Shown here: piece by piece, positions 31,778 to 43,520 of the stretch
How positions within the stretch are numbered: the stretch's first letter is position 1
How the letters are laid out: each line of letters opens with the position of its first letter
Assembly: GCF_918797505.1 (NCBI RefSeq)
Contig: NC_092797.1
Coordinates: 14,397,372-14,461,371 of the forward strand
Reading direction: 5' to 3'
DNA from: Bemisia tabaci
Lineage: Eukaryota > Arthropoda > Insecta > Hemiptera > Aleyrodidae
DNA length: 64,000 nucleotides
Notes under the pieces: generated by a model
Told to the model about the DNA's origin: nothing
The model's input: the letters and a program-made list of their open reading frames with translations, nothing else
Database searches by the model: none
Position numbers and translations under genes: made by a program

Positions 31778-32612
31778 TTCACGGATAGAGAAAAGATAAC
31801 AGTTAAGTGATCTCGGACGCTGAGCGGGGCTTCACAAAAGACGACCTTGACATCCGGCCACTGCTGCTAAGAGACAGCGGATTAAGAGCATTTCTCTGTG
31901 AGACATTGTTTGCCTATGCTTTCATGTGTCACAAGGTTCATCTCAGGTTGCATTTGCTATCGCGGCAGTAAACTGGGGCAATATTTCTGTATTCATGGAT
32001 TAAATCCATCAATCGAGTTCTGATTTTGGCTCATATATCCGTAACGGGTCCTCCAGAGCAATTTTCCACCTTGTACGATGGTTATTATTTCTTTACTTCT
32101 ATTTTTCAAATTTGAGGTGGGATAATGGCGGCTTCTCAAGAACACCGAGGTAGGCGATCTTTTGCACCAACGAACAGAAAACTGATGGCGAAAAGTAGCC
32201 AATGAAAACCTCCCAAAAAAAGAATTTGCCTAAAAACGGAACTTCGTGGTTCTGCGCAGATTTACCAGTCAGACACGACATCTCAAGGTGGAAAAAAACT
32301 CGCTCAAAGCGAATTTTAGAAATCAACACAACTTGACGTAGAGACATGATTGGCTAAAAAATACAACGGTTTTTGATATATCGGAAAATCAACCAAAAAT
32401 CGGAGACTGGGCGAAACGCTCAAGGTCGCAGAGGTATAGGGAATCCCATAGCGAAAGCAACGGAACGATTGTAATATCATGGGGAACTACGTTCCCATGA
32501 CAATAACATAATTGTATTTAAATTGCTACGATTACAATGAAGGTATCTATTAGCTATGTTTGGGTTAATGATAGGTGGTCAAGGGTAAGAAAAGAATGAA
32601 ATACGAAAAAGT

Positions 32613-32922
32613 ACTCCAAATATTTGTGCCTCATACCTTTAACCCTCTATGGAATGAGATGATTTTGTATCTCAGAGTCTAGGGGACCCTGATCTATTTT
32701 GTGGCTTGCATAAAAAAATCGAGTGCCAAAGTTCAACATTTTAAATTAAAGGGAATCTAATTTATCAAAGAAAGAAAAAACTAATGAAATTTTGCGAAGT
32801 CATGCCAGAGGGGCAAGATTCGATTTTTAAAAACCCTAAAAATACGTTGTTACGAATTCATACCGCTATGGCATAGAGGGTCAAATACCTCATATTTGTA
32901 CCTTTGAATTTGGCAACATCCA
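32613..32922. repeat. Possible MITE with ~45-bp inverted ends
   Basis: CTCCAAATATTTGTGCCTCA then TTAACCCTCTATGGAATG at the left; at the right GGCATAGAGGGTCAAA then TACCTCATATTTGTACC, the inverse with some mismatches. There is no other copy in the window. Confidence 0.6.
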
Positions 32923-34490
32923 AATGCTCATACGGTGTTTTTGTCTGAAAATGGCAGCAAATAATACGAGAATGCTTTAACGCCTTATAGCCTCGAATGA
33001 AAAAAATCCCTCGATTTCCCTGGAATCGTTTCGTAACTAGTCTCCACTGACGATATTCACCCCCAGGTTTTCATACTCTGCACAATCTTTCTCTTCCCTT
33101 CCCATCTCTGCTTCTTCTCTTCATTCCTCCGATCGCACGCTGTTACTCTCTGCATCGGACGTTTTGTCCCTGAATAATAACGATGATGTCTCCCTAGCCT
33201 CCCTCCCTCCCTGTAATTTCAGTGACGTTGGCATGTCAAAGAGTCAAGTCGGGAATCGCTCGGCCTTTGCCTCCAGCTCCAGATGCAATTTCAAACCTCG
33301 CCCGTTTAAGCCGCGTTTACTGGTTTGCGATTCGTTTCTCCACAACCAATTTCTAAGCTAGTTTCGCATTTTCTCGGGCTTCTTCTTTTTTCGTCGCTTT
33401 TGATTTTCAGATAACGATTTTTGTATGTAACCGGCCACGAAAGGGGCTTCGATGTAAATATTTTCAGTGGAGCGATTTTTGTCGAGTTGGGTTGAAAAAT
33501 TGAGTTTTGGGCTTTTGATGGAAATCTCTTAAGAATACCCCACAGGATAAGTTGCATACGATTCAAATAATTTTTAAGCCGATAAAAGTCGTTGAGTTGC
33601 ATATTGATTCAGCAAACTCGTTCCCTGAGCATGCCGAATTAGACTTTTTAAAATATATTTTCCTCCAACCTACGTTTCTTGATTTGACTTTTTGGGGAAA
33701 TTTTTTGTCCTAAAATATTTTCAGAATACTATTTTTTGTATCAATAAATCAATCTTGATTTTCCGAGAATTAACCTCGTTCCTTTCCTCATGAAATTGCA
33801 CACGTACAAGGCGCTATACAATATGGTTTAATGGATCACATTTTGCAATAAAAAACTACTTTTTCTTACTTATACAAAGAAGCACGTATCTAAGTACATA
33901 GGGAGACTAATATATAACATCTGATGTTTCTTAAATGAACCAGAAATAGTAGTTCCTCAATGCAAAATGTAGTATCAATAGGAAACAAACATAAATGTTT
34001 AAAAGAAACGAGGATAGACGAGTTAGAGACTTAATTGAACCAATGGTCACAAGAATCACAGGTTCGGTTTGCCGAACCAAAATTCCAGAGTGCCCAACCC
34101 GAGTACGGTAATCTAGGATTGCGCGAAAGGTCTAAGAAAATATGTGAAGATTGCGCGAATAGAAACCTTAACATCTGTTGTAGGAATTTAAAATGAAGAT
34201 AATTAAAGGTAGAAGTTTGTCAAAACAGGAAACAGTTGAAAAATAAACGCATTTATATGTTAACACTATTTTAACAAGTCTTCGATGTCTTACCTACTGA
34301 TGTTGAATGAAGTGAAAAGATTGAATAACGGTCGGGAGTGTAAAGATCTTTTGTAACTTATCGCGGAAATAATATTTAAAGAGAAGAAACGAAGCAACGT
34401 TCAAATGTTCATACGGCATCGAAACGCAACATAGGCCGTTTCAGTTCTATTATTCGATGCCGCAATTATTCTAACGCGAGTTGGAATAAT
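32923..34490. other. Non-coding stretch with MITE D and J relics
   Basis: TTTGGCAACATCCAAATGCT at 32909-32928 and CAAATGTTCATACGGCAT at about 34402 look like right-end relics of family D; a J copy lies at about 33890-33985. ORFs (65 and 98 residues near 33164-33602) show no domain. No host gene recognised. Confidence 0.45.
33890..33985 (+). repeat. Dispersed core J, copy 4
   Basis: GGGAGACTAATATATAACAT, AAATGAACCAGAAATAGTAG and CAATGCAAAATGTAGTATC correspond to the J blocks; diverged. Confidence 0.5.
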
Positions 34491-34700
34491 CGCGCCAAAC
34501 AAAGTGCAGCCAGCGTTAAACGTATATTAGCGCCTGCAAGACTTTCGGAATACTTCACGCATTGCACAAAACAGTGCGGTCGGTCGGTCGGTCGTGTCGG
34601 TGTGGAGCCCATATTAGCGCCTACAAGACTGCATGAATACTTCTCGCATTGCGCCAAACGCAGTGCAGTCGGTTACTTGGCATGAAACGCATATTAGATT
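34490..34700. repeat. Tandem ~85-bp units
   Basis: TATTAGCGCCTGCAAGACT (34525) and TATTAGCGCCTACAAGACT (34612) start two units; a partial third starts near 34692. Each contains GAATACTTC.CGCATTGC. and ends with CAGTGC.GTCGGT; the first has a (CGGT)n run. The hairpin at 43983-44062 is made of the same unit in inverted orientation. Confidence 0.82.
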
Positions 34701-37187
34701 CCTATTAGATTTCTACAAGACTGTAGGAATGCTGTAGGACTGCCTGTCATCATTCTTGACTTTCTGCTCCAGTTTCTATCATAATTAAAAGGAAAATATG
34801 TATTCTCATTGTAACGATTCAGAAACTGTTTAATTTTTTCTTGGTTACATTAAAAGATAAAATAACGAACGAAAATATCGCGTCGAAATTCTCGATACTT
34901 ATGTTTGATAACATTTCGGTAAATTCGCGGAAAATTTTCAGAAAAACTGTAAGTAGCCCTTTAAAAACATTTATTAGTTAGGTGAAACATAAAAGTGATA
35001 CATAGCGCTGCAATCAGAGATAAATATACGCTTTCTTTCGGATGCACCCGTCGGGTTTTAAATCCACTCATCTCTTAAAAAAGTTGAACATGATTGTTCT
35101 ACGATTTTCTACGTGTAGTTTCTTTCAGTGGTTGGCGGTCGCTTAGCGGCCATAGACCCCCAATTCACTTTTTAAATTTCTATGAAAGCTCTTTGGGCCA
35201 TTCGTGCTGCGAGGGTTATCCACCGAAGAGGGACAAGCCCGTAAGTAAGGAGGGAATGAACAGTCTTTCGCGATGTAGTTATCTACCACAAACTACCAAA
35301 GTTGTCAGATTGGCGCTTTTTCGTTGAATATTAAATATTCGCGCAAACATGTGAGTTTTCAGCACCAGAAATATTCGCGCAATCCTATGCATCTCCAAAA
35401 AAGGTAAAAAAGGGGGCATTCGCGCAATTCTATTACAGCCCCCGAGTAGTTTCGGTATGTAAAAACGCATAGTTCTGTTGAGATCGGCAATTTCTTTTCT
35501 ATACAGGAAGTTTCCACTTTTATCTGCAGTCACGAGTTCTTCCCTTAACTGCACTAAGAGGTTCACGAACATCCTTAAAAGTGCCGAGTAGGTGTTGAAA
35601 GTCTATTCATTAAAATAATACAAAACGACTCAATGACTCAATGACCTCTTCCAATGGATGTCCTAGAGAGGTGCGATTATTCTATCCGCGAGGGGGAGGC
35701 CGGGAAACTTGCGAGGTTAAAAAATGACGCGAATCTAGAGATACTCGATGCCTTGATACCAGACTGTGCGACAAAATGCGCATATTTTAGATTGTGGTAT
35801 AAAGGGAAATTGTGATTTTACAGTGAAATCCGGCAAAATAATTCGATACTCTTCCCCCACTGCTTCATAGGTTCAATTTGTCGCTGGTGAAGTGTAATAC
35901 AGGTCGAAACGGCCGCACCACCGCCCGACGGTGACTCCTTGAGAGTGTGCAGGGCACTTCTACCCTGCGAACGAAGAACAACATAACACCAATGGAAAAC
36001 CAATGGAGACACGCTGTTTCTGCTCCACACGATAGACTTTTGATCGGGGGCTGAAGTTCCCTCCGCCACGCTCTACTGTCGTAATAGAGTAAACTTATTT
36101 TGAGATGAGCTCTGAAATCCGTATACATCCACGCTTTCTGTGGCCCATTTGAAAAGGGAGTCACGGTGTTTCGGCATGAGAGCGTCGGTGCAGCCGTCTT
36201 AATATCGTCGCGGTTCAGAACAATCAACCCCCAACAATAGAAAAAGTTTGGCCGATATTAATGCACCAGACACTTTGTTTGATCCGTCGAACGCGCGAAA
36301 GTTTCTACTTTTTTTCACTTTTTATCTCCCCGCCGACGGGTCGAAACTTCAGAGTGCAACTTTCGGGTAGGTTTTTTTCCTCCTCTTTTACTTTCTTTTC
36401 AAGCTGTGGCACGGAGGTCGGCGCGGTATTTACAGCGGCGTCACCTGCACACTTTTCCGGGGTTCATTAGGGTGCGGTGTCACCGTCCACAGACGAATCT
36501 TGGAATTTGCCCGTGTAATTACCTCGATATATTTACGAAATTTCTAATCTTCGCCGGGATTTGTAATACCTCTCTTTCAAGTTTGAGCTTTTTTGCGTCA
36601 GAATGTTTGTAAAATACTTCTCTCGTGAAATGATATCGATGACTTAAGATAGGATATTTTACACCAAGGTAGCTATTTTCGTTGTTGATCACGAATTTTT
36701 TCATCATCTGCATCATGTTACCACACCAGCATTCGGAGTGACCTTACGGGAAAGACTTTCACCATGGAAGATACCGTAGTTTTTCTCACTAAATTTCAAA
36801 ATATTTCATTGATGGATGTTTCATTCACAGTTCAAAAAATAACTCGTTTTTTTTTCATTTGCACCGATTACATTTCGTAAATATAAGATCGTATTGAGAT
36901 ATTTTTGCTGTTTCGATAAAGGTATTTTTTCCCTAATAAATATAAATGAATCACAATTCGCGTCTTTCATAATGTGTTGGGCACAAAAATTTTAGCTATC
37001 TATGTGAAGAGCACTTTCCTGATTTACATAAGACACACTACATTTTTTACATTGAATCCCATATCCCCCTACGTAGCTCATACATGCAGAATTAAGTGTG
37101 AGCAGTGAGTTTTAGAGAAATTTTCAGATTGCGCAAAGTTAGATACTAGTCCACAAAGTCAGCCGGATTTACAGCATCCCTTTTTAC
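34701..37187. other. Non-coding stretch, no gene seen
   Basis: No repeat copy or domain recognised. ATTCGCGCAA recurs at about 35337, 35366 and 35430 (and inverted near 34127 and 34152). About 35860-36480 is moderately CG-rich with overlapping ORFs on both strands (83 and 120 residues, minus; 69 and 68, plus), none with a known domain. Confidence 0.4.
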
Positions 37188-37349
37188 CAGTAGCGAGACA
37201 TGAATGATCGATTATCGATATATCCCCATTTGAAGCTGAGCTAAAGAATCGGATAAAGGTGTTCGTTGCGAACACCCTGTTTATCGATATTTTTCCATAG
37301 GTTTCAATGGCAGATCATTCGATACATCGTAAAATACGTCACGATATGC
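37188..37349 (+). repeat. Dispersed repeat E, copy 2
   Basis: ATGAATGATCGATTATCGAT, AAGGTGTTCGTTGCGA and TACATCGTAAAATACGTCAC match copy 1 (22243-22404) in order and spacing. Confidence 0.7.
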
Positions 37350-38692
37350 TTTTTACTAGGTATCACATCAAAATGTACTAAGATATCTGGCAACAGTCAA
37401 CTGAGGTCACTGTCTTGTCTTGCTTCCCGAGGTCGCACTTATCTTCCGCGGCTCAGGGGCCGGTTTCAATGCCTCCCCCTTTCCAGCCTTGAAAAAAGCA
37501 CCGCTTTAAAAAAGGCCGAGATAAGCTCGCGGGATCTTAAGACGAGGAAAAATTACTCAGAAATCTGAGTGATATTTTCTACGAACATTTAAGGGCGGCG
37601 CGACCGAAGTCACCCCTGATGTTTGCCGTCCGTCTTTTGAATCGGTCAATGTCAAAACCACCCTTGTTCCCTTTTAGATGAGCACTAATATCTCCGAGAA
37701 TCCCAGTATTCCGAAGCTTTTCAGCTCAGGGATAGGTGGTTTTAGCAGGCACCATTCTTTTGAAGTCTCCTGCCGTCTTTGTGACCGCTCGGGGGGTGCA
37801 ACGTATGAAAAGTAAGATCGGTCGCAGATAAGGGAGTCTTGAGAACTGCGAAGGTGTTGATGATAACTTTGAAGTGGCGTAAACATTCTCAGGAGGAAGT
37901 CGTCGGACCTCACGTTTGAGCTCCTTTCACCGCGAGAGGAGGAACAAACGGAGAGAGAGAGCGGCTTCCTTAGCCCGCGCTTAATCTCTACTCGGAATCC
38001 GCATCCCGTGGCTTGTTTCTTTCATCGTAATTGTTTATTTTTTATTCATCCCACCACCGCTCGCTTATGCCCAGGAAATTAGCCTCGGCTGGAAAGTACC
38101 GCTTTGTGTTCGAGATTGCAAAGGCGCTATTAATATTTTCCGAATACAGTGAGACCTGAGCGTAACGGTGCCTGCTTGTGGTGGAAAACGGCTCCGAACG
38201 AAAATAAGTTTAGGGTTTTTCGTGGGTTTGCTTTTGAAATGCGTAACTGATAAACCCGCACACAGTAAGAAAAAATAACCGACAATATGAACCGACTTGT
38301 CGGTTACTTTGTAATTTGCGGAAGAAGCGATTGAGATACGCAACAGGAGTGCAGAGAGTTATAATGCGACGCTAGTTTCGATCAGGCATTCTTACTTCTC
38401 GGCCTCTCTCAGTTGTCTAAAAATTCTCTTCAAAATTTCAGTCGAAATTTCCCAATTCTAGAAAAGAGAATTGCCACTGCGGGAATGGTCACTGGCCAGT
38501 GGCCATCCTCCCATCTGGAGAGCAGATGTAAAATTAAATTTGATGAGACAGTAGGGTAAAATTTCTTGGAATTTTTAAGAACTGAGTTTATACCCCGCCA
38601 CAAATAATCGATAATATGGAAATGAACCCTAGGATTAGAATCGTGATTCCCTTTTCATTTTCTACACGAAAACAAAAAAAAACAAGTTGGTT
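37350..38692. other. Non-coding stretch, no gene seen
   Basis: Mixed composition; moderately CG-rich around 37920-38010. Short perfect palindrome CACTGGCCAGTG near 38490. No recognised gene or repeat copy. Confidence 0.4.
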
Positions 38693-39001
38693 TTTGCAAT
38701 CGCTAGCGATAGCAATATTCGTCATGGGAACTTTTGCTTCTGGGATATGAAAATTTTAAGGTACAGTTCGTTTGTAGTATCTTCAGAATTGAAGGGGCTA
38801 TGTAATTTTGTGTCGACATCTCTTTTTTAACATTTTTAATTTTTTTTCTTTCCATACAAGAAAGCTGTTATTTACCAATTATTTATTTTCGTTGGATTAT
38901 GTATGGTTTTTGGAAGTTAACGCATTTAACTTTCAGTTTCGTTTTTTCGGCGTAAAGTATGATATTTTTACTCTACGCATATGCCCGAATACGCATCATA
39001 A

Positions 39002-39254
39002 CGACGGTGAAACTACCAAACCACGTATCTCGTTTGCGGTGTTTAAAAATCTCCGCTCACATTTTATTTTTTTCAAGTAGACCAAATCCATATCATTCCT
39101 TGAAATTTTCACAGAATTTTCTCCGCACGAAGAGGAAAAATCACGGAAATTTTCAAGACTGGACGTTAAGTAGCTTTTCATTTAAAAAATAAAGTATGAC
39201 AGGAAGTCTGCGACGTCGCAAACCGAGATACGTGGTTTGGTAGTTTCACCGTCG
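39002..39254. mobile_element. MITE K, copy 1, with ATAA target duplication
   Basis: A 253-bp element with ends CGACGGTGAAACTACCAAAC and GTTTGGTAGTTTCACCGTCG type inverted pair (CGAGATACGTGGTTTGGTAG at the right). It is flanked by ATAA at 38998-39001 and 39255-39258; H copy 1 (inverse of 4995-5010) and H copy 2 (near 31588) show the uninterrupted GCATCATAAG site. Copies 57701-57949 and 62253-62503 are more diverged. Confidence 0.95.
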
Positions 39255-39960
39255 ATAAGTGACCTATGTGCTTCCTAAGTTGCCATTTTTTTCATTCAAA
39301 TAGATGTAACCGAAATGTTAGATGTGTACTACCTATACTACTTTCATGTCATTGCTTTATTTATTTATTTACTTTTTGCGTAGGTATATATTGTTATTTT
39401 TTGCTGAATTTTGGAGAAAATATTGCTTTAAGAACGTGGAATGTAAATTAATTTTATTGAAAAAAGAAAATACCATCATTAATTTGGGCGAACAGAGAAA
39501 ATATACATCAATATTTGGGTCAACATCTCCCTGATTATATAAAGGATGAATATATTAGTATTTCTGTATCAAAAAACTTAGCTTTTGTCTTCAGAGATAC
39601 GATGATTCTAGTCCCAGTCAATTTGTTTTATTGAAATAACAAAAAAACAAAAAATAAATAATAAAAAAAAAAAAAAACAACTGAAATGTTAGACATACTA
39701 TTTTCATGTCTTTCTATTTGTATCAATAGGTACTTTTTGCTTAACTTACGAACGTTGAATGCAAATTAACTTTATTGAAAAAAGAAAATAACGTCATTAA
39801 TTTGGGGGAACATGTGGCTGATTATATGAAGAGGGTATATTCCAGTATTTTTGTTTAACATATTAACTCACGAGAAAATGTTCGTACATTTATCATCTAC
39901 TATTAATTATTTTTTGATGATTAGTCTAAAACATTCAATACAACCATTAAAAAGTAGTTT

Positions 39961-40046
39961 CCATCGTCGGGTATCGAACTCCCGATCGCCGGGTGCCCGC
40001 ACCGAATCAAAAATATGAGGCGGTTTCGTCAACTAGGCTATGACGG
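39961..40046 (-). other. tRNA-like module of H copy 3
   Basis: Inverse of the module at 4208-4292: A box TAGCCTAGTTGA, B box AGTTCGATACC, possible acceptor stem CCGTCAT/ACGATGG (one mismatch), T-stem TCGGG/CCCGA. Confidence 0.5.
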
Positions 40047-40760
40047 ATCCGCGTGAGCGAGAGTAAAAATAGCATACAAAAGACTCAAGCAATGGGCGGG
40101 ACTTATCACAAGAGACTGCTTTTGGGATGATATGAAGCGCATTGCTGTATTGCTGTAGGAGCCATGGTTCGCACTGTTTTAATGCGTCTCGAGGTCCATC
40201 CCAGCACGCATTCCGATCGCGGCAGTTGAGCTAAGGCAATATTTGCGTATCCATGAATTAAATCAATCAATCGAGCTCTGATTTTGACTTCTTTATCCGT
40301 AACGAGTCCTCCAGAACAATTTTCCACCTTGTACGATGGTTATTATTTCTTTACTTCTATTTTTCAAATTTGAGGTGGGATAATGGCGGCTTCTCAAGAA
40401 CACCGAGGTAGGCGATCTTTTGCACCAACGAACAGAAAACTGATGGCGAAAAATAACCAATCAGAACCTCCCAAAAAAAAGAATTTGCCTAAAAACGGAA
40501 CTTCGTGGTTCTGCGCAGATTTACCAGTCAGACACGACATCTCGAGGTGGAAAAAAACTCGCTGAAAGCGAATTTTAGCAATCAACACAACTTGACGTAG
40601 AGACATGATTGGCTAAAAAATACAACGGTTTTTGATACATCGGAAAATCAACCAAAAATCGGAGACTGGGCGAAACGCTCAAGGTCGCAGAGGTATAGGG
40701 AATCCCATAGCGAAAGCAACGGAACGATTCTAATATCATGGGGAACTCCGTTCTCATGAC

Positions 40761-41493
40761 AAAAAAAAAGGTTATCCCCTAAAATTGTGGTACCACCCCA
40801 ATTTGTTGGATGATACGGACATTTTCAATTAATTGTGGCAGAACCGCAACTCAAGTTGGGATAGTGCCGCAACATTTGGATCTATTACCTAATTTATTGG
40901 GGTACTACCACAATTTATTGGAAATGCCCATATCATCCAACAACTCCTTACTCATTTTTCCCGTAGAAATTCAAAGGCAAGTATTTTCTTCTCTTAGGCG
41001 TTACATCTCCATCTGAGTCAATTTTCGAAATATTCAATGAAATTTCATTTTATATAAATTTTGCATCTTTGTCTTATGGAGAGCGTCGTTGGTTTGCAAA
41101 GGCGGTAATGCTTATACGTCGTCGGAGAGAGCCGATCTTGAATTTTCTCAGACCACTTTTTCCCAAGTCAAATTCGACCGCAGCAGATCAAGTTTGAAGA
41201 AGTTTCGGGTTGTGAGTTTTAGCCATCAATCAGGGTGATAAAACTCGGCGGCAAGTTTGACTCCAGGAGTCTCTTCGCATCCGAAACAACTTTTTATTTG
41301 TATACTCGAGTCTCTTCTTCCGCTACGTGTGAGTTTTCTTCGGACAGTGATGCCAAATGTGTCTTTCAAGTTTTTATTTTTCATTTGTACGCACTTCGTG
41401 TGCCCATGAAATCTGAAGTACACAAAGTAGGTCATTGGCGACAGGGAAAGGGCCTCTGGGGATGGAATCACTATCCGATAAGTCAACATAAAA
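40761..41493. other. Non-coding stretch with short direct motifs
   Basis: About 40790-40930 repeats short phrases around TACCACAATTTATTGG and CAATTTGTTGGATGAT, on both strands, possibly a small hairpin element. The ORFs at 41226-41751 overlap on opposite strands and have no domain. Confidence 0.35.
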
Positions 41494-41752
41494 TGAGCCG
41501 CGTTTAGCAGAAAGGAGCCAATCCACATCAGTTATTGCTAAATTTAACTGGCAATTTAATAATTTATAAGAGAACGTTTGTGCATTTTGAAATTTTAAGG
41601 AATTTGCTTCGTAATATGCAGAAAATTCACTGAAATGTGTACAAAAATCCGCACAACCGATTTCATGTAAAAAAAGTGATTGCCCAATTAAAGTTGGCAA
41701 TAGCTGAAGATGTGGCTTACAATTAGATCCTCTCTGCTTGATGTGGTTCAAC
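41494..41752. mobile_element. MITE B, copy 2
   Basis: GAGCCGCGTTTAGCAGAAAG at the left and CTCTCTGCTTGATGTGGTTC at the right; inner ATTTAACTGGCAATTTAATA pairs with CAATTAAAGTTGGCAA. Confidence 0.72.
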
Positions 41753-41827
41753 TATGACGGATTCGGAACGTCGCAGACCAAATTACGTGGTTTGGCACTT
41801 TCAGCATCTATGTGACATGGGATGCAG
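41753..41827. repeat. Remnant of the MITE K right end
   Basis: TGACGGATTCGGAACGTCGC then AAATTACGTGGTTTGG and CACTTTCAGCATC resemble the right end of K (GACGTCGCAAACCGAGATAC, GTGGTTTGGTAGTTTCACC). Confidence 0.5.
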
Positions 41828-42080
41828 CTACCACATTAAGAAGAAAGGAACCAAGTCATAAAAGCTGTTGCCAAAGTTCATCATGAATCGTTATTTTTTA
41901 CGGAAGAGCACGGATGTCGATTTTTTGGGAAACACGGGATTGCTTTTGTAATATAAAGCAAATTCCATGAAATTTCCGAAAAAATCTGTACAACCGTTTT
42001 CCTATATAAAATAAATTGTGCGATTTAATTTGGTGATGACCGATGTGACTTGATTTCTTTTCGCTTGAAGCGGTCCAATT
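41828..42080. mobile_element. MITE B, copy 3 (diverged)
   Basis: AGAAGAAAGGAACCAAGTCA at the left and TGACTTGATTTCTTTTCGCT with GAAGCGGTCCAATTG at the right form the inverted pair. Confidence 0.65.
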
Positions 42081-42676
42081 GTATTTTTTCCGTTCATTTA
42101 TATCACATAGAGTGAGCACATTAATAATGCTAAAAGAAGCGATGTAAAAATGAATTAAATCAAAAGTATCTACCTATATTTTGCATGTTTTATAGTTCCG
42201 GTTTGATTTCAGTCATTTGTTAATGCCTTCTTTGCATCTTTACATCCAGATAAAACCTCGAAGGACACCTGATTTCGAAAGTTTGGTCGTTAACTATCTC
42301 ATCGGTAACACTGCAGAGAGAGAACAAGTGCTTAATCGACCCCTATGATAATAAGTGCAGTTCACACGGACCATGGTAGAAAAGTGCCACCGTGAAAAGG
42401 AGAAAAGCCGCATAAGCGATCGGATGTTGTCAAATTGCCCTTGATAAAATAGTGAGCTTTGAGGGAAGTTTTCAATACTTTCCCTTAACAGTTTCACATA
42501 CTTGAGATTCAATTAAAAATGGAAGCCACTGAAAAATTGGGAGGAAAATATTCTGAACCTAACCTTAAAATTTACTTTTTATCAGATAAAATTTGATAAT
42601 CTCTGGAGGTCCATATGCCATACTTGCTTAGAATGATAGTGGTGTGCGCTCGGCTATTTTTGCTTGACACGGACGT

Positions 42677-42915
42677 CGCACAGTAGTAAGTGCTATTCAA
42701 AGAGATTGGATATAAAAAATGCAACTAAAATTTTAAATTTTGATGTATATTTTGTCTCATTTTTGATGCCAAGGGGTGAATATCGAAGGAAGTTTTAAGA
42801 AATAACCGATAGAGCTTTCTTCAAACGTCTATATTTCGTATTGACGAATGAGATAAAAGCTTTTCAAATTTCCACACCTTGTTCGACCTCTCGCATTGAC
42901 TCGCCCCAGAGTGCG
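42677..42915. mobile_element. MITE A, copy 3 (diverged)
   Basis: GTCGCACAGTAGTAAG at the left; GTTCGACCTCTCGCATTGAC then TCGCCCCAGAGTGCGG at the right. Inner ATTTTGATGTATATTTTGTC matches copy 1. Confidence 0.7.
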
Positions 42916-43520
42916 GCGCTCGATTTCAAAGCGCGGCGCGTTTAATTAACGGAATCCGAAAGTTCCAGGCGAGCAGCGAGCACTCGGCAAACAATATTTC
43001 CACAGATTTTGCAAAAAGTTGCCAGTCGGAGCTTCGCGGATCGGAAACGAGCAAATATGAATCCGCGGATGTTAAAAACCGCATACGCGCACCCCCCGAT
43101 GAGCTCTAAAATAAAAGCATTCTTACGGAGCTCAGAGTCCATTAAAAAAATGGACTTGTAAGGTTTCAGAATCGACCGATTCAAATATGACGGGTCGTGA
43201 GTGCATACGCACGAAACTGTAATTAAACCGCAATTCTCCGCCGGCCCGAGTTTATCAGGCAAAAAACATAGGCTCCCCCCTCCGATCCCCCCTTTCCCCC
43301 CGAAAAAATTCCCCGGGGCCCCCGCGGTGCTCGCCCTAATCTGATTTTGAAACGGATGCCTGTCGCCCGGGTCATCATGAATAAATCAACTTGAATTGGT
43401 CCCCGTTAAATGAAACGCGTGAATATAATTTATTTATCTACTCTTTTATTTATCCGTCCGTATGTGCGCGGGCCCGGCATTTTTTTCCTTTTTTGTCTGG
43501 GAAAACCCCAAGATTAAGCT
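42916..43520. promoter_or_regulatory. CpG-rich island, candidate regulatory DNA
   Basis: CG-rich DNA (CGGCGCTCGATTTCAAAGCG near 42915; CTCCGCCGGCCCGAG near 43237; CCCGCGGTGCTCGCC near 43320) alternating with TAAT-type motifs (GTTTAATTAACGG, TGTAATTAAACCG, ATAATTTATTTATC). Unique in the window. ORFs on both strands are composition effects. Confidence 0.3.

Larger units (their letters stand above)
30298..32501 (-). mobile_element. Element H, copy 2, split by a mariner
   Basis: Minus-strand orientation relative to copy 1. Left end CAAGTTGGATTTTGCAATCG with the ATCGCTAGCGAT palindrome; right end GTTCCCATGAC at 32491-32501. The mariner occupies 30575-31550. After it the copy resumes (TATGATATTTTTACTC) but lacks the ~620-bp internal duplication found in copies 1 and 3 (jump at 31619). 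About 31660-31965 carries a different tRNA-like cassette from the other copies. Confidence 0.85.
38693..40760 (-). mobile_element. Element H, copy 3, split by MITE K
   Basis: Inverse of copy 1 over its full length. Left end CAAGTTGGTTTTTGCAATCG with ATCGCTAGCGAT; right end GTTCTCATGAC at 40750-40760. Both internal direct repeats of copy 1 are present (about 39315-39510 and 39683-39800). MITE K (39002-39254) is the only large difference from copy 1. The 60-residue frame at 40383-40565 is also open in copy 1 but has a stop in copy 2; it is probably a DNA-level coincidence. Confidence 0.88.

Noticed and set aside
34120..35440. Repeated word ATTCGCGCAA / TTGCGCGAAT as a possible CRISPR-like or regulatory array
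   Set aside because: The spacing is irregular, the words are 10 bases, and orientation varies; no array structure.
40383..40565. 60-codon frame kept open in two H copies (also 3684-3866)
   Set aside because: Copy 2 has a stop in it, and the opposite strand frame is equally open, so DNA similarity explains it.
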